From contig JACVTC010000360.1 in assembly GCA_016946835.1 (NCBI GenBank), positions 1 to 37,500 of the forward strand: a stretch of 37,500 bases of DNA. Direction: 5' to 3'. Below are positions 20,461 through 31,159 of this stretch, piece by piece; the first letter of the stretch is position 1, and every line of letters starts with the position of its first letter. The notes below the pieces were generated by a model that was not told where the DNA came from, did no database searches, and saw nothing but the letters and a program-made list of their open reading frames with translations. Position numbers and translations under genes: made by a program. This DNA is from Neocallimastix lanati (nom. inval.) (taxonomy: Eukaryota; Neocallimastigomycota; Neocallimastigomycetes; Neocallimastigales; Neocallimastigaceae).

Positions 20461-21192
20461 ATGAAAATAATTTCTTTATTATTTATTTTATTACTTTTTA
20501 TTAGTTCTAATGCTAACTCTATTATTTATTCATCTATTTTCAAAAGAGATGATACGAATAATAATACATATCCATCTGATTTTAATGTAAGTCAAGAATG
20601 TTATGAAGAAGATATAAATTCGGAATATAGTAATGAATGTATGTCTTCCATGGTTAATATAAGCAATTATAAGGAAAAATGTTTAATTTTTAAATCTGAA
20701 AAATGTCAAACATTTTATAATGATTCTAATTCTGATTTATCAAAATATTATCCAATTTGTACTCAAGATGAACAATCTAAAAAAATATATAATCCAATTG
20801 TATTTCAAACTTTAATTAATAATGTTAAATCCAAGTGTTACACAGACGAGAATGAAGAATTATGTCCATTATCTTTATTTAGAATTACACAACCTAATAT
20901 ACCAATTGATTATTCAACTGTGATAGATGATACATGTAAATCTAAAAAATGTACAGAATCTTTTATTGAATATATGAGTAAAAAAACTTTGGAAAGTTAC
21001 TCTGCTTATGAAGAAGTAAATACGAATCATAAATATTCATATAATGATATAAATATGCCTAAACAAATTATTTCTAAATTAAAATCTAATGAATGTAGAT
21101 CTATGCATGCTACTAGTAATGCTATAACTTTTAAAAATAATGATATTATTTTATTTTCATTATTACTTTTATTCTTAATATTATTAAATTAA
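20461..21192 (+). CDS. Small Cys-rich secreted protein, probably GPI-anchored
   Basis: A 243-residue protein with an N-terminal signal peptide (MKIISLLFILLLFISSNANS) and a dibasic Lys-Arg soon after (28-29), a possible Kex2 site. The body has ten Cys (47, 60, 74, 82, 100, 126, 135, 159, 164, 212), an even number that would allow five disulfides. Several Asn-x-Ser/Thr sites (for example NVS at 42 and NIS at 66) would allow N-glycosylation. The end is a 15-residue hydrophobic tail (229-243) after a small-residue stretch (HATSNA), as expected for a GPI attachment signal. It is therefore probably a cell-surface protein. The domain is not recognised, and no enzyme motif is visible. Confidence 0.8.
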   Translation: MKIISLLFILLLFISSNANSIIYSSIFKRDDTNNNTYPSDFNVSQECYEEDINSEYSNECMSSMVNISNYKEKCLIFKSEKCQTFYNDSNSDLSKYYPICTQDEQSKKIYNPIVFQTLINNVKSKCYTDENEELCPLSLFRITQPNIPIDYSTVIDDTCKSKKCTESFIEYMSKKTLESYSAYEEVNTNHKYSYNDINMPKQIISKLKSNECRSMHATSNAITFKNNDIILFSLLLLFLILLN

Positions 21193-22062
21193 TAATATTA
21201 AAATTAAAATTTTAAATATAAAATACTTTTTTTGTTTTATTTTAATAATATTATAACTCAAAAGATATTATACTTTTATAATTTAAAAAATAAAAAAAAA
21301 AAAAAAAAAAAGTAATATATATATAATTTTTTATATAATTGTATTAAAATTTGAATTTGATATAAAATCACTATTTAAAAAAATATATATATATATATTT
21401 ATATAATATTAATATAATATTAATATTATATTTTATAAAATTTGATTTAAAGCATTAATACAACTATTATAAAATTTATTATAAGGCAAATTTTCATTAT
21501 TCTATTTACATGATAGAGATAAAGAAAATAAATATATAAAGATAATAATGTATAAATAATTATATATTATAATCTCTTGTTTTATATTTATTTTTAAAAT
21601 GTTAAATTATTTTAGACTGTTCATATTTAATTATTATATATTTATTTTAAAAATAGTAATAATATTTATTTAATAATTTTTATGTAAAATCTATAGATAC
21701 ATATAATGCATTTTATTAGAAATAATTATATATTTTATATTACTATTTATGTAATACTAAATAATTATAAAATTTTTATTATTATTATACTAATTTTAAT
21801 AATGACATAACTAATTATTGTATTTTATTAAAAAATATACGAAAAATCACAAAATAGAAAATTATTTAAAATTATTATTTCAATAAATATTACCAAAAAT
21901 ACTCTTAATTTAAAAATTATTACTACTTGAAATTTTTATTTTAAAAAAGTAATAAAATATATAATTATAAATTATTTAAAAATTGGAAATTTCATTATAT
22001 TAAATAATTTTATTATTTATTTTAAAAAAAAATTCAAATCATATTTATTATGAATCAATAAT

Positions 22063-22069
22063 CATAATC

Positions 22070-22125
<56 letters not shown>

Positions 22126-22190
22126 TAACAAATAAATAAATAAACAAATAAAATAAATAAACAAATAAAATAAATAAATTTAAATAAATA
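22063..22190. repeat. AAT microsatellite followed by AAAT/CAAAT runs
   Basis: An uninterrupted TAA/AAT triplet run spans roughly 22069-22126. Tandem AAATAAATAAAC-type units follow to about 22190. Pure simple repeat, no coding potential. Confidence 0.85.
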
Positions 22191-22459
22191 TTTATTAATT
22201 AAATATTTAAAATATAACTAGTTATATACAAAACATAAAAATATAAATATATTAATAAGTTTATGTAAATGTTACACATTTATGTAATTATAAATTTATA
22301 CACGTGTATATAAGAAATTAATGTAAATCATATGATTATATAATAATATTTTATTATGTATATTTTATTATTCATGTATTATTAAATTGAGAGCTCTTTA
22401 TTAAATTAAAAATAAATAAAAATTATTAAGTAAAACTAAATAAGTAATTGTGCTAGCCG

Positions 22460-22460
<1 letters not shown>

Positions 22461-22526
<66 letters not shown>

Positions 22527-22532
22527 TAATAA
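22461..22532. repeat. AAT microsatellite
   Basis: About 24 tandem TAA triplets with one change to TGA near the right end, directly after the less A/T-rich TGTGCTAGCCGA. Simple repeat. Confidence 0.85.
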
Positions 22533-22772
22533 TTTTTTAAAAATTTAGTAATATTTGAAAAATTGGAAAATCAAAAAATAAATATATAAATTGCAAAGTC
22601 TTATAAAAAATTAAAAATTTTTTTTTTTTTTAAAAAATAATTAATAAAAATTAAAAATTACATATTTAAAAAATATAAATAAAACTAGAATAAATTTTTT
22701 TATTATAAAATATCAATAAAGAAAAATGGATTAATTTTATTTATAATATAAATAAATAAATAAAAATAAGAA

Positions 22773-25598
22773 TTAATTAGTCACATTCGAAAATTCAATT
22801 ATTCTCAAATAAGAAGAGTACAATTTTTGAGATGAGTCAAGAAAAGAAAATGGTTCTATTTGGTAGTGATTAGTAATGTTGAAATGATGTTTTTTGAATA
22901 TTTCAATTATTTTTTCACTATGAATGGCATTTTCGTAATGATTTATAACGTTTGAATTATGTATATTAACTAACATTATATTATCACATTCTTTATGAAG
23001 ATATCTTAAAGTACCTAATAAATAAATAGGAAATTCCTTATCTAATAAGTTTTTAATAGGAGTAATGTCATCTATAATACATTTTTTATATAGGATTGAG
23101 GATGATTCAATATTTTCTTTAAATGACTTACTGTCGAAAAAAAGAATTACAAAAGTTCCATTGATATTTCTACCAATATTTTTAAGAATATTATCAATAT
23201 CTCTGTACGTAAAGTCATTTAAAGCGAAAAAGCAAGTAGCAACATCATAAATATCGTTTAATTCTACATTCTGAATGATATTTTGTAGTATTGATATACG
23301 ATTACGAATTTCGGATTTAGAAATACGTTCCTTCATAACTTTTATTTTTTCACGGTCAGGTTCGACACAAACAATTTTGCGGAAATTTTTCCACTTGTGA
23401 AGATCACCACCATTTCCTGTTCCTATATCTAATAGATTACCTTTGTATTTATGAAGAATATTTTGCTTAATGATATTGTGATATTTACGCATTAAAACAG
23501 TTGAAGAAGGTGTAAATATTTCAAGATTTACTTTTTGGTAGGAAGCAATTAGTATACTATTAAAGGTGTTTATACTATTAGAAGTATATTTGTCTTTCCG
23601 CTCTTTAACGAATGAATTGTTGTCTAAATTAATTTCCACAATGAATGGGACTTTTTTTTCTCTGACTAAATGATAAGTAACAACACGTGTTTTGGTTGGT
23701 ACATCATTAATCATTTCAACTTGTTTACGATAATAATAACAATAAAATTTATTATCTATTATTTCTGTATTACTTTTGTTATTATTATTTTTGTTATTAT
23801 TTCTATTATTATTTTTATTATTTGGAACATCTTTAATATTTTTTGTTGAATAAAATTTTTTATGTTGATGATAGCGTAGGCAAACTTCTTTATATTCCGA
23901 AAATGGTAAATTTACTGTTGATTTTTTAATTAAATGATCTCGAGCATAAAAGTATCTTCCATTAAATCGTAGATCTACAGTATTTCTAGTTTTAATTTTA
24001 TAAACTTTTACATTGTCGTAATAGGATGATTGTCCATTTGTAATAATGATACCGTCATTTGGTATAGATGGATTGTCAAATTTATTAAACGAAATTATGA
24101 AATTTTGTAATTCCGAAAAAGAGGAACATTTAGTAATATTTTTTTTTATTATTTTGTTATTGAATTCTTCAAAGTTAATAGCGTTCATAATATTTATTCT
24201 ATCGGAATAAGATTTATGTCTCAAATCTTCATCATTATAATAAATTAAGTCAAACGGAATGAATTTACCATCGAGGTATTCACAATCTAATACCATATGA
24301 TTATCGGCCTTTGTTTGACAAATATATTCTACATGAAAGTTTTCTGAAATACTAAACATCAAATTATTTATTATGATTATTAATCGACGAAATCCATCCG
24401 TTTTAGCCGCTACATAAAATGTATCGTTTATTAAATTTTTTGCTTCTTTATATAAAATATCTAACGAAGGAGTGATTGGTTTCTGAAATTCATAATTTGG
24501 CATCAAGAAAAATAAATAATCCAGAATGAAATTTGAGCAATCTAACGATACCATAATCGAATGAATCATATTCATAATATTATCTTTTTCAAGATAAGTA
24601 TTATTCATAAATTCAATTTCTAATTGATTCTTATCATCAAAAACTGTCATATCAATACGAGCACCATTTTTCATCATAAAAGATCGTCTTTTCTTAGCAA
24701 TAGGTGTAATATATTTTAAAATAGATAATGAAAATTTTGCATCTATATCGTTCATTTCTTTATATATTGCATATTCTGTGATCTCTTTTTCTGATTTATT
24801 CTTTTCAATGTACTTGCTTTCTGTTTTTAAATTATTGTCATTATTGATAATACTGTCATTATTGAATACACTGTCTTTATTGATAATACTGTCATTATTG
24901 AATACACTGTCTTTATTGAATATACTGTCATTATTGTTGTTATCATTTTTATTGGAAATATTTTCATATTTATAATTACTTTGATTTAATATTTCTATTT
25001 TAATATTTTTACTATTTCCACTTTTAATTATGTTTTTACTTTCAATTTTACTTTTGTCTTCAATTTTTAAATACCTTTTAATTTGTGATGAATCTAACAA
25101 TACTTCGATACTAAGATTAATTTTAAATATAAAATAATAAAATGTCATCATGGTAATTTTTTTAGTATATTCCATATGATTATTTAGGGTTTCTGTAATT
25201 TCTTGGTCTTTATTGATTTCTAAATAATTTAAAAATTTAGAAATATCCATAAACTGGAACTCATTTTGTGGAGTTGGAGTTATTGTCGTTTCGTTTTCGT
25301 TCTCATTTTCAGTACATGGATAAGTCGAACTACATATAATTCTATATCGTGTTTTTGAATTTTCATTGTAAGAAAATTCAGAATATTGACAAGAATTATC
25401 ATTAAGAAAATCTTTTAAATCTATATTCACATATTTTCTACGAAGTCTAAATTCTAATTCAAAACTACAAATTTTATCGTTGAAAAAAGAATTACTTTTA
25501 ATAATGTTTATTTGTTCATATATATATTCTAAAATATCAAATAAACTATTTTGTTTTTCTAATGACGAATAATTAATAGATGGTATAAATGAATTCAT
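22773..25598 (-). CDS. Viral-type three-domain mRNA capping enzyme
   Basis: A 941-residue protein that would make the 5' cap of viral mRNA in three steps: RNA 5'-triphosphatase, GTP:RNA guanylyltransferase, and cap guanine-N7 methyltransferase. The triphosphatase part (about 40-350) is of the metal-dependent tunnel type, with acidic strands FELEFRLR (46-53) and QLEIEFM (325-331). The guanylyltransferase has the nucleotidyl-Lys motif KTDG (399-402), LDCEYLDGKFIPFDLIYY (437-454), DGIIIT (515-520) and YKIKTRNTVDLRF (533-545). The methyltransferase has the SAM loop LLDIGTGNGGDLHKW (721-735) and VEPD (744-747). This fused layout is known from poxviruses (large subunit), Asfarviridae and Mimiviridae, not from fungal nuclear genes. 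Asn-rich inserts at about 210-260 (five hexapeptide repeats) and 590-610 look like host-style expansions. It is fully open with all key residues, so it may be functional or only recently integrated. Confidence 0.95.
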   Translation of the reverse strand: MNSFIPSINYSSLEKQNSLFDILEYIYEQINIIKSNSFFNDKICSFELEFRLRRKYVNIDLKDFLNDNSCQYSEFSYNENSKTRYRIICSSTYPCTENENENETTITPTPQNEFQFMDISKFLNYLEINKDQEITETLNNHMEYTKKITMMTFYYFIFKINLSIEVLLDSSQIKRYLKIEDKSKIESKNIIKSGNSKNIKIEILNQSNYKYENISNKNDNNNNDSIFNKDSVFNNDSIINKDSVFNNDSIINNDNNLKTESKYIEKNKSEKEITEYAIYKEMNDIDAKFSLSILKYITPIAKKRRSFMMKNGARIDMTVFDDKNQLEIEFMNNTYLEKDNIMNMIHSIMVSLDCSNFILDYLFFLMPNYEFQKPITPSLDILYKEAKNLINDTFYVAAKTDGFRRLIIIINNLMFSISENFHVEYICQTKADNHMVLDCEYLDGKFIPFDLIYYNDEDLRHKSYSDRINIMNAINFEEFNNKIIKKNITKCSSFSELQNFIISFNKFDNPSIPNDGIIITNGQSSYYDNVKVYKIKTRNTVDLRFNGRYFYARDHLIKKSTVNLPFSEYKEVCLRYHQHKKFYSTKNIKDVPNNKNNNRNNNKNNNNKSNTEIIDNKFYCYYYRKQVEMINDVPTKTRVVTYHLVREKKVPFIVEINLDNNSFVKERKDKYTSNSINTFNSILIASYQKVNLEIFTPSSTVLMRKYHNIIKQNILHKYKGNLLDIGTGNGGDLHKWKNFRKIVCVEPDREKIKVMKERISKSEIRNRISILQNIIQNVELNDIYDVATCFFALNDFTYRDIDNILKNIGRNINGTFVILFFDSKSFKENIESSSILYKKCIIDDITPIKNLLDKEFPIYLLGTLRYLHKECDNIMLVNIHNSNVINHYENAIHSEKIIEIFKKHHFNITNHYQIEPFSFLDSSQKLYSSYLRIIEFSNVTN
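24843..24932 (-). repeat. 18-bp tandem repeat inside the capping enzyme gene
   Basis: Five in-frame 18-base units encode the hexapeptide pattern (N/K)DS(I/V)(F/I)N, with alternating sub-types giving a 36-base higher-order period. It lies in the Asn-rich linker between the two acidic strands of the triphosphatase domain (residues about 223-252), probably a surface loop that tolerates expansion. Confidence 0.8.
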
Positions 25599-26165
25599 AA
25601 TAATTTTTTTTATAAATTTAAATACTTAATATTCGTATATATAAAGTATAAATATTTTCCATTACTATTTTATTTAAAAAATATTTATTTTTATAAAATA
25701 AGTTTATAAAAAATTTAAGAATACACAATTTACGAATATATAAATAAATGTTTAATATTATGAATAAATAAATATTTTTATTTTCTATTTTTTAATTAAT
25801 AAATATGAAATACAGAAATATCAATTTATAAATGTATGACTCATATATTATATCTTTATTTTATGATTATAAAAAAAATTTTTAATATTTTTGAGTTATA
25901 ATAAAAAAATATAAATATATAAAATAATACAATTTTTTATTTGGTTATTTTAAAATTTTAAAAAATTATTAACATAAAATTTTCTTTAACATTTATAAAT
26001 ATATATATAAATATTTTTTTTTTGGTTTTTGGTTTTTGGTTTTTAAAAAAAATATTTTTATTATTAAATTTATTATTAATTATTTTATAATTTTTGTACA
26101 TTTTATTTATAAAATATTATTAATAAATTAAAAAAAATATATATATACAAATATTTTCACTGTTT
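25599..26165. other. Spacer between capping enzyme and UNG genes
   Basis: Upstream region of the minus-strand capping enzyme gene and downstream region of the UNG gene. It is A/T-rich with no further gene. A short tandem of GGTTTTT (three units, 26024-26044) stands out. No promoter motif can be separated from the background. Confidence 0.45.
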
Positions 26166-26783
26166 TTACCATTCAAAAGTAAAACCAATTTCACCAGCAA
26201 GTTCTCTTGCTTTAATGAAGCATTTTGAATTTTTAAATTTAGTATATTCATTGATTGGATGAGGAACTTCGACTACCGAAGATTTTATTTCATTAATTGA
26301 TTTACGTAAAGAAATGGCTTTAGAGCCAAATAATAAGAAAACCACAGAATGATGATTAGAGATATATTGTACTAAATTGTTAATGAACGGTTCCCATAGA
26401 AGGTAATAATGAAAAGGAATAGTATCGACTACAGGACGGGTAAAACAAAAATTGCATAAAAATATTCCATTTTTAAGCCATTGATCTAAATGGTAATCTA
26501 TTGGTCGTTTAAAAGAAGTTACCGTACTTTCCATATTTTGAAATATACGCTTCAATAGAAGAGGAGGAGTGGAATTTCGTGTTGCAAATGCAATATCGCT
26601 TCTATCACATGATTTTTGGTAGGGTTCATCACCAATCATCACCACTTTAACTTTCTCCAATGGTATATACTTAAAAATAGCAAATATATGTTCCAAAGGT
26701 GGTGTGTAATACGTTGTTTTCAACTGATTTAATATATGATTAATTAATTTTGAATTTTTAATAAAGAAATCATTCCATGACAT
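26166..26783 (-). CDS. UNG: Uracil-DNA glycosylase family 1, altered active site
   Basis: A 205-residue protein that aligns over its whole length with family 1 uracil-DNA glycosylases, which cut uracil from DNA in base-excision repair. Shared marks are a core strand VKVVMIG, a Pro-Pro-Leu-Leu segment (73-76), the uracil-reading Asn in FLCNFCFTRP (Asn-111), the strand VVFLLFGSKA and the catalytic His in VPHPI (His-175), then a C-terminal EW. The water-activating motif, normally GQDPYH, is GDEPYQ (51-56), so Glu replaces the catalytic Asp. The HPSPLS loop is HPINEY, losing the Leu that enters the helix. The protein may be slow, inactive, or kept for a structural role; the poxvirus UNG works as a polymerase processivity factor. 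Its ATG overlaps that of the plus-strand RNA polymerase gene in one CATG. Its neighbours are viral core genes, so a viral origin is favoured over a fungal one. Confidence 0.9.
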   Translation of the reverse strand: MSWNDFFIKNSKLINHILNQLKTTYYTPPLEHIFAIFKYIPLEKVKVVMIGDEPYQKSCDRSDIAFATRNSTPPLLLKRIFQNMESTVTSFKRPIDYHLDQWLKNGIFLCNFCFTRPVVDTIPFHYYLLWEPFINNLVQYISNHHSVVFLLFGSKAISLRKSINEIKSSVVEVPHPINEYTKFKNSKCFIKARELAGEIGFTFEW

Positions 26784-28417
26784 GAGCGAGAATAATTATT
26801 TGGCAAAATTTATAAATCAATATAATGTCTATGCTAATATAGATAAATTATTTATAAAAAAGTTGTATGATATTAAAGTATTTTTAGAAAAAAAGCTACC
26901 TAAATTAAATCCTTTAACTATTTCTATTCCAGAGGTAGAGTATGATCATTTGATGGTAGAGAAAAAGACATACTATATATCATTAATTCATGATGATTAT
27001 GAAATTAAAATACCAGCACCAATCGACGGAATATTCGTTGTAGATGGGATTGAAGAAGTGATTATTTCACAAGAGATATTTTGTACATCCTTTTTTTGTT
27101 TATAAGGAGGATCATATTGAGTATAAGGAATGTAATGAAAAGGGAAAATTTCAATCTCTGGAGATGTTTACCGATTATAGTTACATTGTATATTTAAAAA
27201 AGATTATGTTAAAGCAATCTACAAGAAGTAAAGAAAAAAGTGAAAAGGTTAAATTAGATTACCATAATTTAGAGAATGAAAATTATGTGGATTTAAACAA
27301 TGAATACACTAATATTGATATCCATTATAGATTTTCAAATAAAAGTCGAGAAAAAAAATTAAGCAATATGAAAAGATATACCTTATTAGATATTAGAGTT
27401 TATTATTCATTATTTTTCCAAGAGTTACGTATTAAAGGAATTAAGGTCGCATGAAAGACAAAGTATATCATTGGTGTATATTCTTCATCATTTGAATCCT
27501 TCGCTTTCCTTGGATGAAATTAAAAATATAATCGTATCGGTGGTGATTGGTGAAAATTTACCTAAAGATATTAATATTATTATTCCGGATTCATTTCCTG
27601 AAGAAACATTACAATCTATTATAGCTCGTCGTTCCGAAAGTCATAATAAAATATTATCCATGGTCGATAGAATGATCGATAGCTACTTTACTCCAGACTA
27701 CTTACATTGTAATGAGTCATCATCGAAACGATTCAGTCATATGATGATAAAAGTACTAAATTCTATACTTATTTGGCAATGGCAAGATCATTATTCCATA
27801 ATGAAGGAAATGTTCAATATTATAACAGTCGTATTGATACCTTTCCTTATTCCTTATATCGTAGCATAAAATATTTTACTTTGGAAAATAAAAAATTACC
27901 ACTGGATAAGTTCATTAGAAATTTAAATATAAAATTGTACGGAAATGTAAAATCTGGAAAAGTTCGTTCTTATTTCCGAGAATATGAAGCTATTTCTGTG
28001 CAAACATTAAGTAAGCGTTCTTACTATGATAAACTTTCCCATTTACGAAGAGTTCAAATTCCCATCAACACAGAGAGTGATAATTCTCAACTCCGTATGT
28101 CTTATGATTACGGTTATTTTTGTCCATTTGAAACTCCTGAATCCAAAGATGTAGGCTTTGTAAAATATTTTGGATTATCTGTATTAATGGGGCCAGATTT
28201 TACTATTGATGAAAAAATTCTTGAACCCTTTTTATTCAAGTATAATGAAATATATGATGCTACAACTCAAGATAAAAAAGATGACGATAATAGTAATAGT
28301 AATTCAGATGAAAATATTAATGATAATAGCCAAAGTAACACTGAAAATAAAAGTAATGATAATAGTAAAAGTAACTTTGAATATGGAGATGATGATTATT
28401 GTGATAGTGACACTTAG
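26782..28417 (+). pseudogene. RNA polymerase subunit 2 (RPB2-like), N-terminal part, frameshifted
   Basis: First part of a viral RPB2-type second-largest RNA polymerase subunit, broken into frame pieces 26782-27105, about 27106-27454, 27441-27869 and about 27752-28417. Piece one starts MSENNYLAKF and has an N-terminal Rpb2 pattern (EEVIISQE); it breaks in a run of seven T near 27088-27097, where one base fewer restores the sense. Breaks two (near 27441-27446) and three (near 27750) are not in long homopolymers. The fourth piece has the clearest marks: ARSLFHNEGNVQYYNSR and VQIP... followed by FCPFETPESKDVGFVKYFGL, equal to the CPxETPE...GLVKNLAL block of all Rpb2/beta subunits. A long Asp/Asn/Ser run (about 28265-28410) precedes the fourth break, into the frame of 28410-30320. 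With at least four shifts, the gene is probably dead unless the assembly is poor here. Confidence 0.85.
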
Positions 28418-30320
28418 TAATTCTAATAGTCCTAATGAAAAAAGAAAAACTTTAAAAACTGGAAAAAAATATCCAGTATTATTGAATACACGGTTTATCG
28501 GATTCACTACCACCGATTTAGTAGACTATACTTATAAAGTATTAAAATTGAAATATACTTATATAAGTTGTGTTTTCGATAACATCAGTTATTATTTATT
28601 TACGGATGAAGGAAGAATGTTTCGACCAATTAGAATAAAGAAAAACGGAAAAGAAATTGGCATAAGACTTGTTGAAATTTCTGAAAATAAAATAAATATC
28701 AATTATCAATACGAAGAACTTGATCCAAATTTTATTTTTGGTTTAATTAGTGCTTTATCGCCATTTCCTGGTAATAATCATGTACCAAGACTCACATTTC
28801 AAGCTGGAATGACAAAGCAGTGTATGTCGAATGACAGCACCATCTTTAAATACAATGATAATTCTAGAAGACTAATTAATGCACAAAGACCATTTTGTAT
28901 GACAAAGCTAGAATATATTTTATCAAGAAGACTGTGTCATTATAAGTCCTTAGATTTTTTACTCAATAAAGATAATATTAATATGAATGAATTATTTTCG
29001 AATTTAGAATTTTTGGATAATTCTATTGAAGAAAATTCAAGTAAGAATAGTGTTCATGAAAATAACCCCGAAATAATGGATGGGAAGAACGAGAATTCAG
29101 AAAATATTAAATTTGATAAAAATTTAACTTTAAATAATAATGAATTTAGAAACCGTCTCGCTGACTTGTCAAATATTACTATTGAAAGTGATGATACACT
29201 TCTGGTGACTACTGGAAATACATACCACAGATTCGGAGGTCAAAATGCCATTGTGGCTATTATGGCATATGGCAACAATCAAGAGGATAGTTTAATATTT
29301 AATGATAAAAGCATTAAAGATGGATTATTTAATAATATTAAATATCGATATCAATACTTATCCTATAACATTAAAAGGGAAATATTAATCAACATTAATT
29401 TAAACTATAAAGATGGATTACCAAAACCAAATACAAAAATTGCTTATAATCCTCACAATGTCAATGAACCACTATTTCGTATATATGATGTGATTTCAAA
29501 TAAAGTGACTGATGTAGAAAATATTTTCAGAAAACCTGTGATTGTGGATCATTGTACCAGATATATTGAGGATGATGTATGCTATTGCTGTGTAAAAGTT
29601 CGACATTTATATCAACCACAACAAGGTGATAAATTCGCAAGTCGATATGCTCAGAAGGGTGTGATTGGTTCGATATTACTAGAAGAAATGATGCCAAGAA
29701 CAAAATATGGTGTAATTCCTGATATCATTGTAAATCCACATGCTTTTCCTTCAAGAATGACGGTAGGTCATTTAATTGAAATGTATGTTGGTAAATGTAT
29801 GATTATGGATCCACAAAGATTTGGAACGTATTTTGATGCTTCTATAGAAAGCGAAGATTTACGTTCGTTTGAATCCAAATTCTTTGAAAGTGATATTCCA
29901 ATTTTAGAAGAGATGGTCGATCCAATTTCCGGTAAATCTATTGGAAATACGTTTGTTGGAGTTTGTTACTACACTGCTTTACAACATCAAGTTCAAGAAA
30001 AAATGTTTTATCGTACCACAGGAAATGTTAATTCTATTAGTAAACAACCTACTGAAGGAAAATCTCGTAATGGTGGACTAAGAATTGGTGAAATGGAAAA
30101 GGATGCCTTAGTAGCACATGGTACTAATGCTATAATACAAGATATGTTTAAAAATAATACCGATGCTATAGATATTCGATATTGTGAAATATGTCATTCT
30201 GTAAATACTTTAAACACTTGCTGTAATACACCAACTACTATTTTAAACGTTTCAAATAGTTTTAATATTATGAATTCTTATTTAGATTCAATTGGAGTAC
30301 GTGCTTCAATTTATGAATAA
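28410..30320 (+). pseudogene. RNA polymerase subunit 2 (RPB2-like), C-terminal two-thirds
   Basis: An open stretch continuing the gene from 26782; the whole spans about 3.54 kb, equal to the usual length of about 1,180 residues. The same frame is open upstream to 28206, but there it is only the shadow of the low-complexity run, so real sense starts at about 28410. In order it has KYPVLLNTRFIGFT, TDEGRMFRPI, SPFPGNNHVPRLTFQAGMTKQ, YGNNQEDSLIFNDKSIKDGLF, QQGDKFASRYAQKGVIG, PHAFPSRMTVGHLIE and GKSRNGGLRIGEMEKDAL, all hallmark blocks of the catalytic subunit that forms the active-site wall and hybrid-binding site. A C-terminal zinc-binding region begins CEIC, but the second pair is only CC. An Asn/Glu-rich insert lies at about 29010-29125. 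It is a pseudogene only because of the breaks upstream; this part has no stop. Confidence 0.93.
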
Positions 30321-31159
30321 AATATTATAAAAAGAAAAAAAAAATATAATTCAATTAAATAATTATAAAAAAAATTATAAATACATTTATAAATTTAATA
30401 TAAATAAAAAATTATTATATAATATAATATTAAATAAAAAAATATTAATAAACAAAATTTTAAAAAAAAAATAGTTGAATAATATATATCATTACTTATA
30501 TAAATATAATTTTTAAAATCAATTTTTATTTTATTAAAATTAAATGTGTATGAATTTGAATTTAAATATTTTTACTTTATTTTTATTATTGATTCGTAAT
30601 TTTAGTAATTTATATTTTTTTAAAATTTTAAAAAATAAACTCAGTAAAACTTGATGTAAAATATTAAATGAATGATTTAATCAATATTAATATTAATATA
30701 AATAATATGAAATAGAAATAAATAAAATTAAATATACTATTAAAATTGTATTATATAAATATAATAATTTAATAATTTTTTCAGTAATAAAAACTTTTAA
30801 TGAAAAGAACAAGTTTACAAATATCATTTAATAGAATAATAAATATCATTGAATAAAATTATTATATTTCATTATATAAAATAAAATAAAATATTTATAT
30901 TACCATTTTTAATGAAATAACTATACCAATTATAAATTTTTTAAATTTTTTAAAACTATTTTTATAATAATTAATAAAATAATAATTTTTAACAATATAT
31001 ATTCTTAAATTATAAATAAATATCAATATAATAATATAATTTTTTTTCCTTGTTAATTTTATATATAAAATAAATATATACAAATATTAGTTTAAATTAT
31101 ATATATTAAAGGAATGAAAGAAATTAACATTATCATCCATTATTTTATTTTTAATATAA
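30321..31159. other. A+T-rich spacer between convergent viral genes
   Basis: The RPB2-like gene (+) and the D5-like helicase gene (-) converge here. The sequence is A/T-rich with no supported gene, and short open frames such as the one near 30895-31083 on the minus strand are compositionally random. No repeat or terminator stands out. Confidence 0.5.

Larger units (their letters stand above)
21193..22772. other. A+T-rich gap; likely left border zone of the viral island
   Basis: No gene is seen. It holds an A-run near 21294-21311, (TA)n stretches, and two AAT microsatellites listed separately. The last host-like gene ends at 21192 and the first viral gene ends at 22773, so any left junction of the integrated virus should lie here. 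I found no inverted repeat or target-site duplication marking it. Confidence 0.4.

Noticed and set aside
23065-23250. Plus-strand open frame inside the capping enzyme gene
   Set aside because: It overlaps the conserved methyltransferase domain in antisense and has no motif of its own.
24778-24975. Plus-strand open frame of Leu/Ser repeats
   Set aside because: It is the antisense shadow of the hexapeptide repeat in the capping enzyme gene; its repetitive Leu-Ser pattern comes from that repeat.
28206-28409. First 68 codons of the long RPB2 frame
   Set aside because: They are Met/Ile/Lys-rich and out of frame with the Asp/Asn/Ser run and preceding Rpb2 motifs, which are in another frame; true sense begins near 28410.
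28304-28513. Minus-strand Ile-rich open frame
   Set aside because: Antisense of the Asp/Asn/Ser low-complexity insert in the RPB2-like gene.
30895-31083. Minus-strand 62-codon open frame
   Set aside because: Pure Ile/Lys/Tyr/Asn composition expected from random A/T sequence; no conserved pattern.
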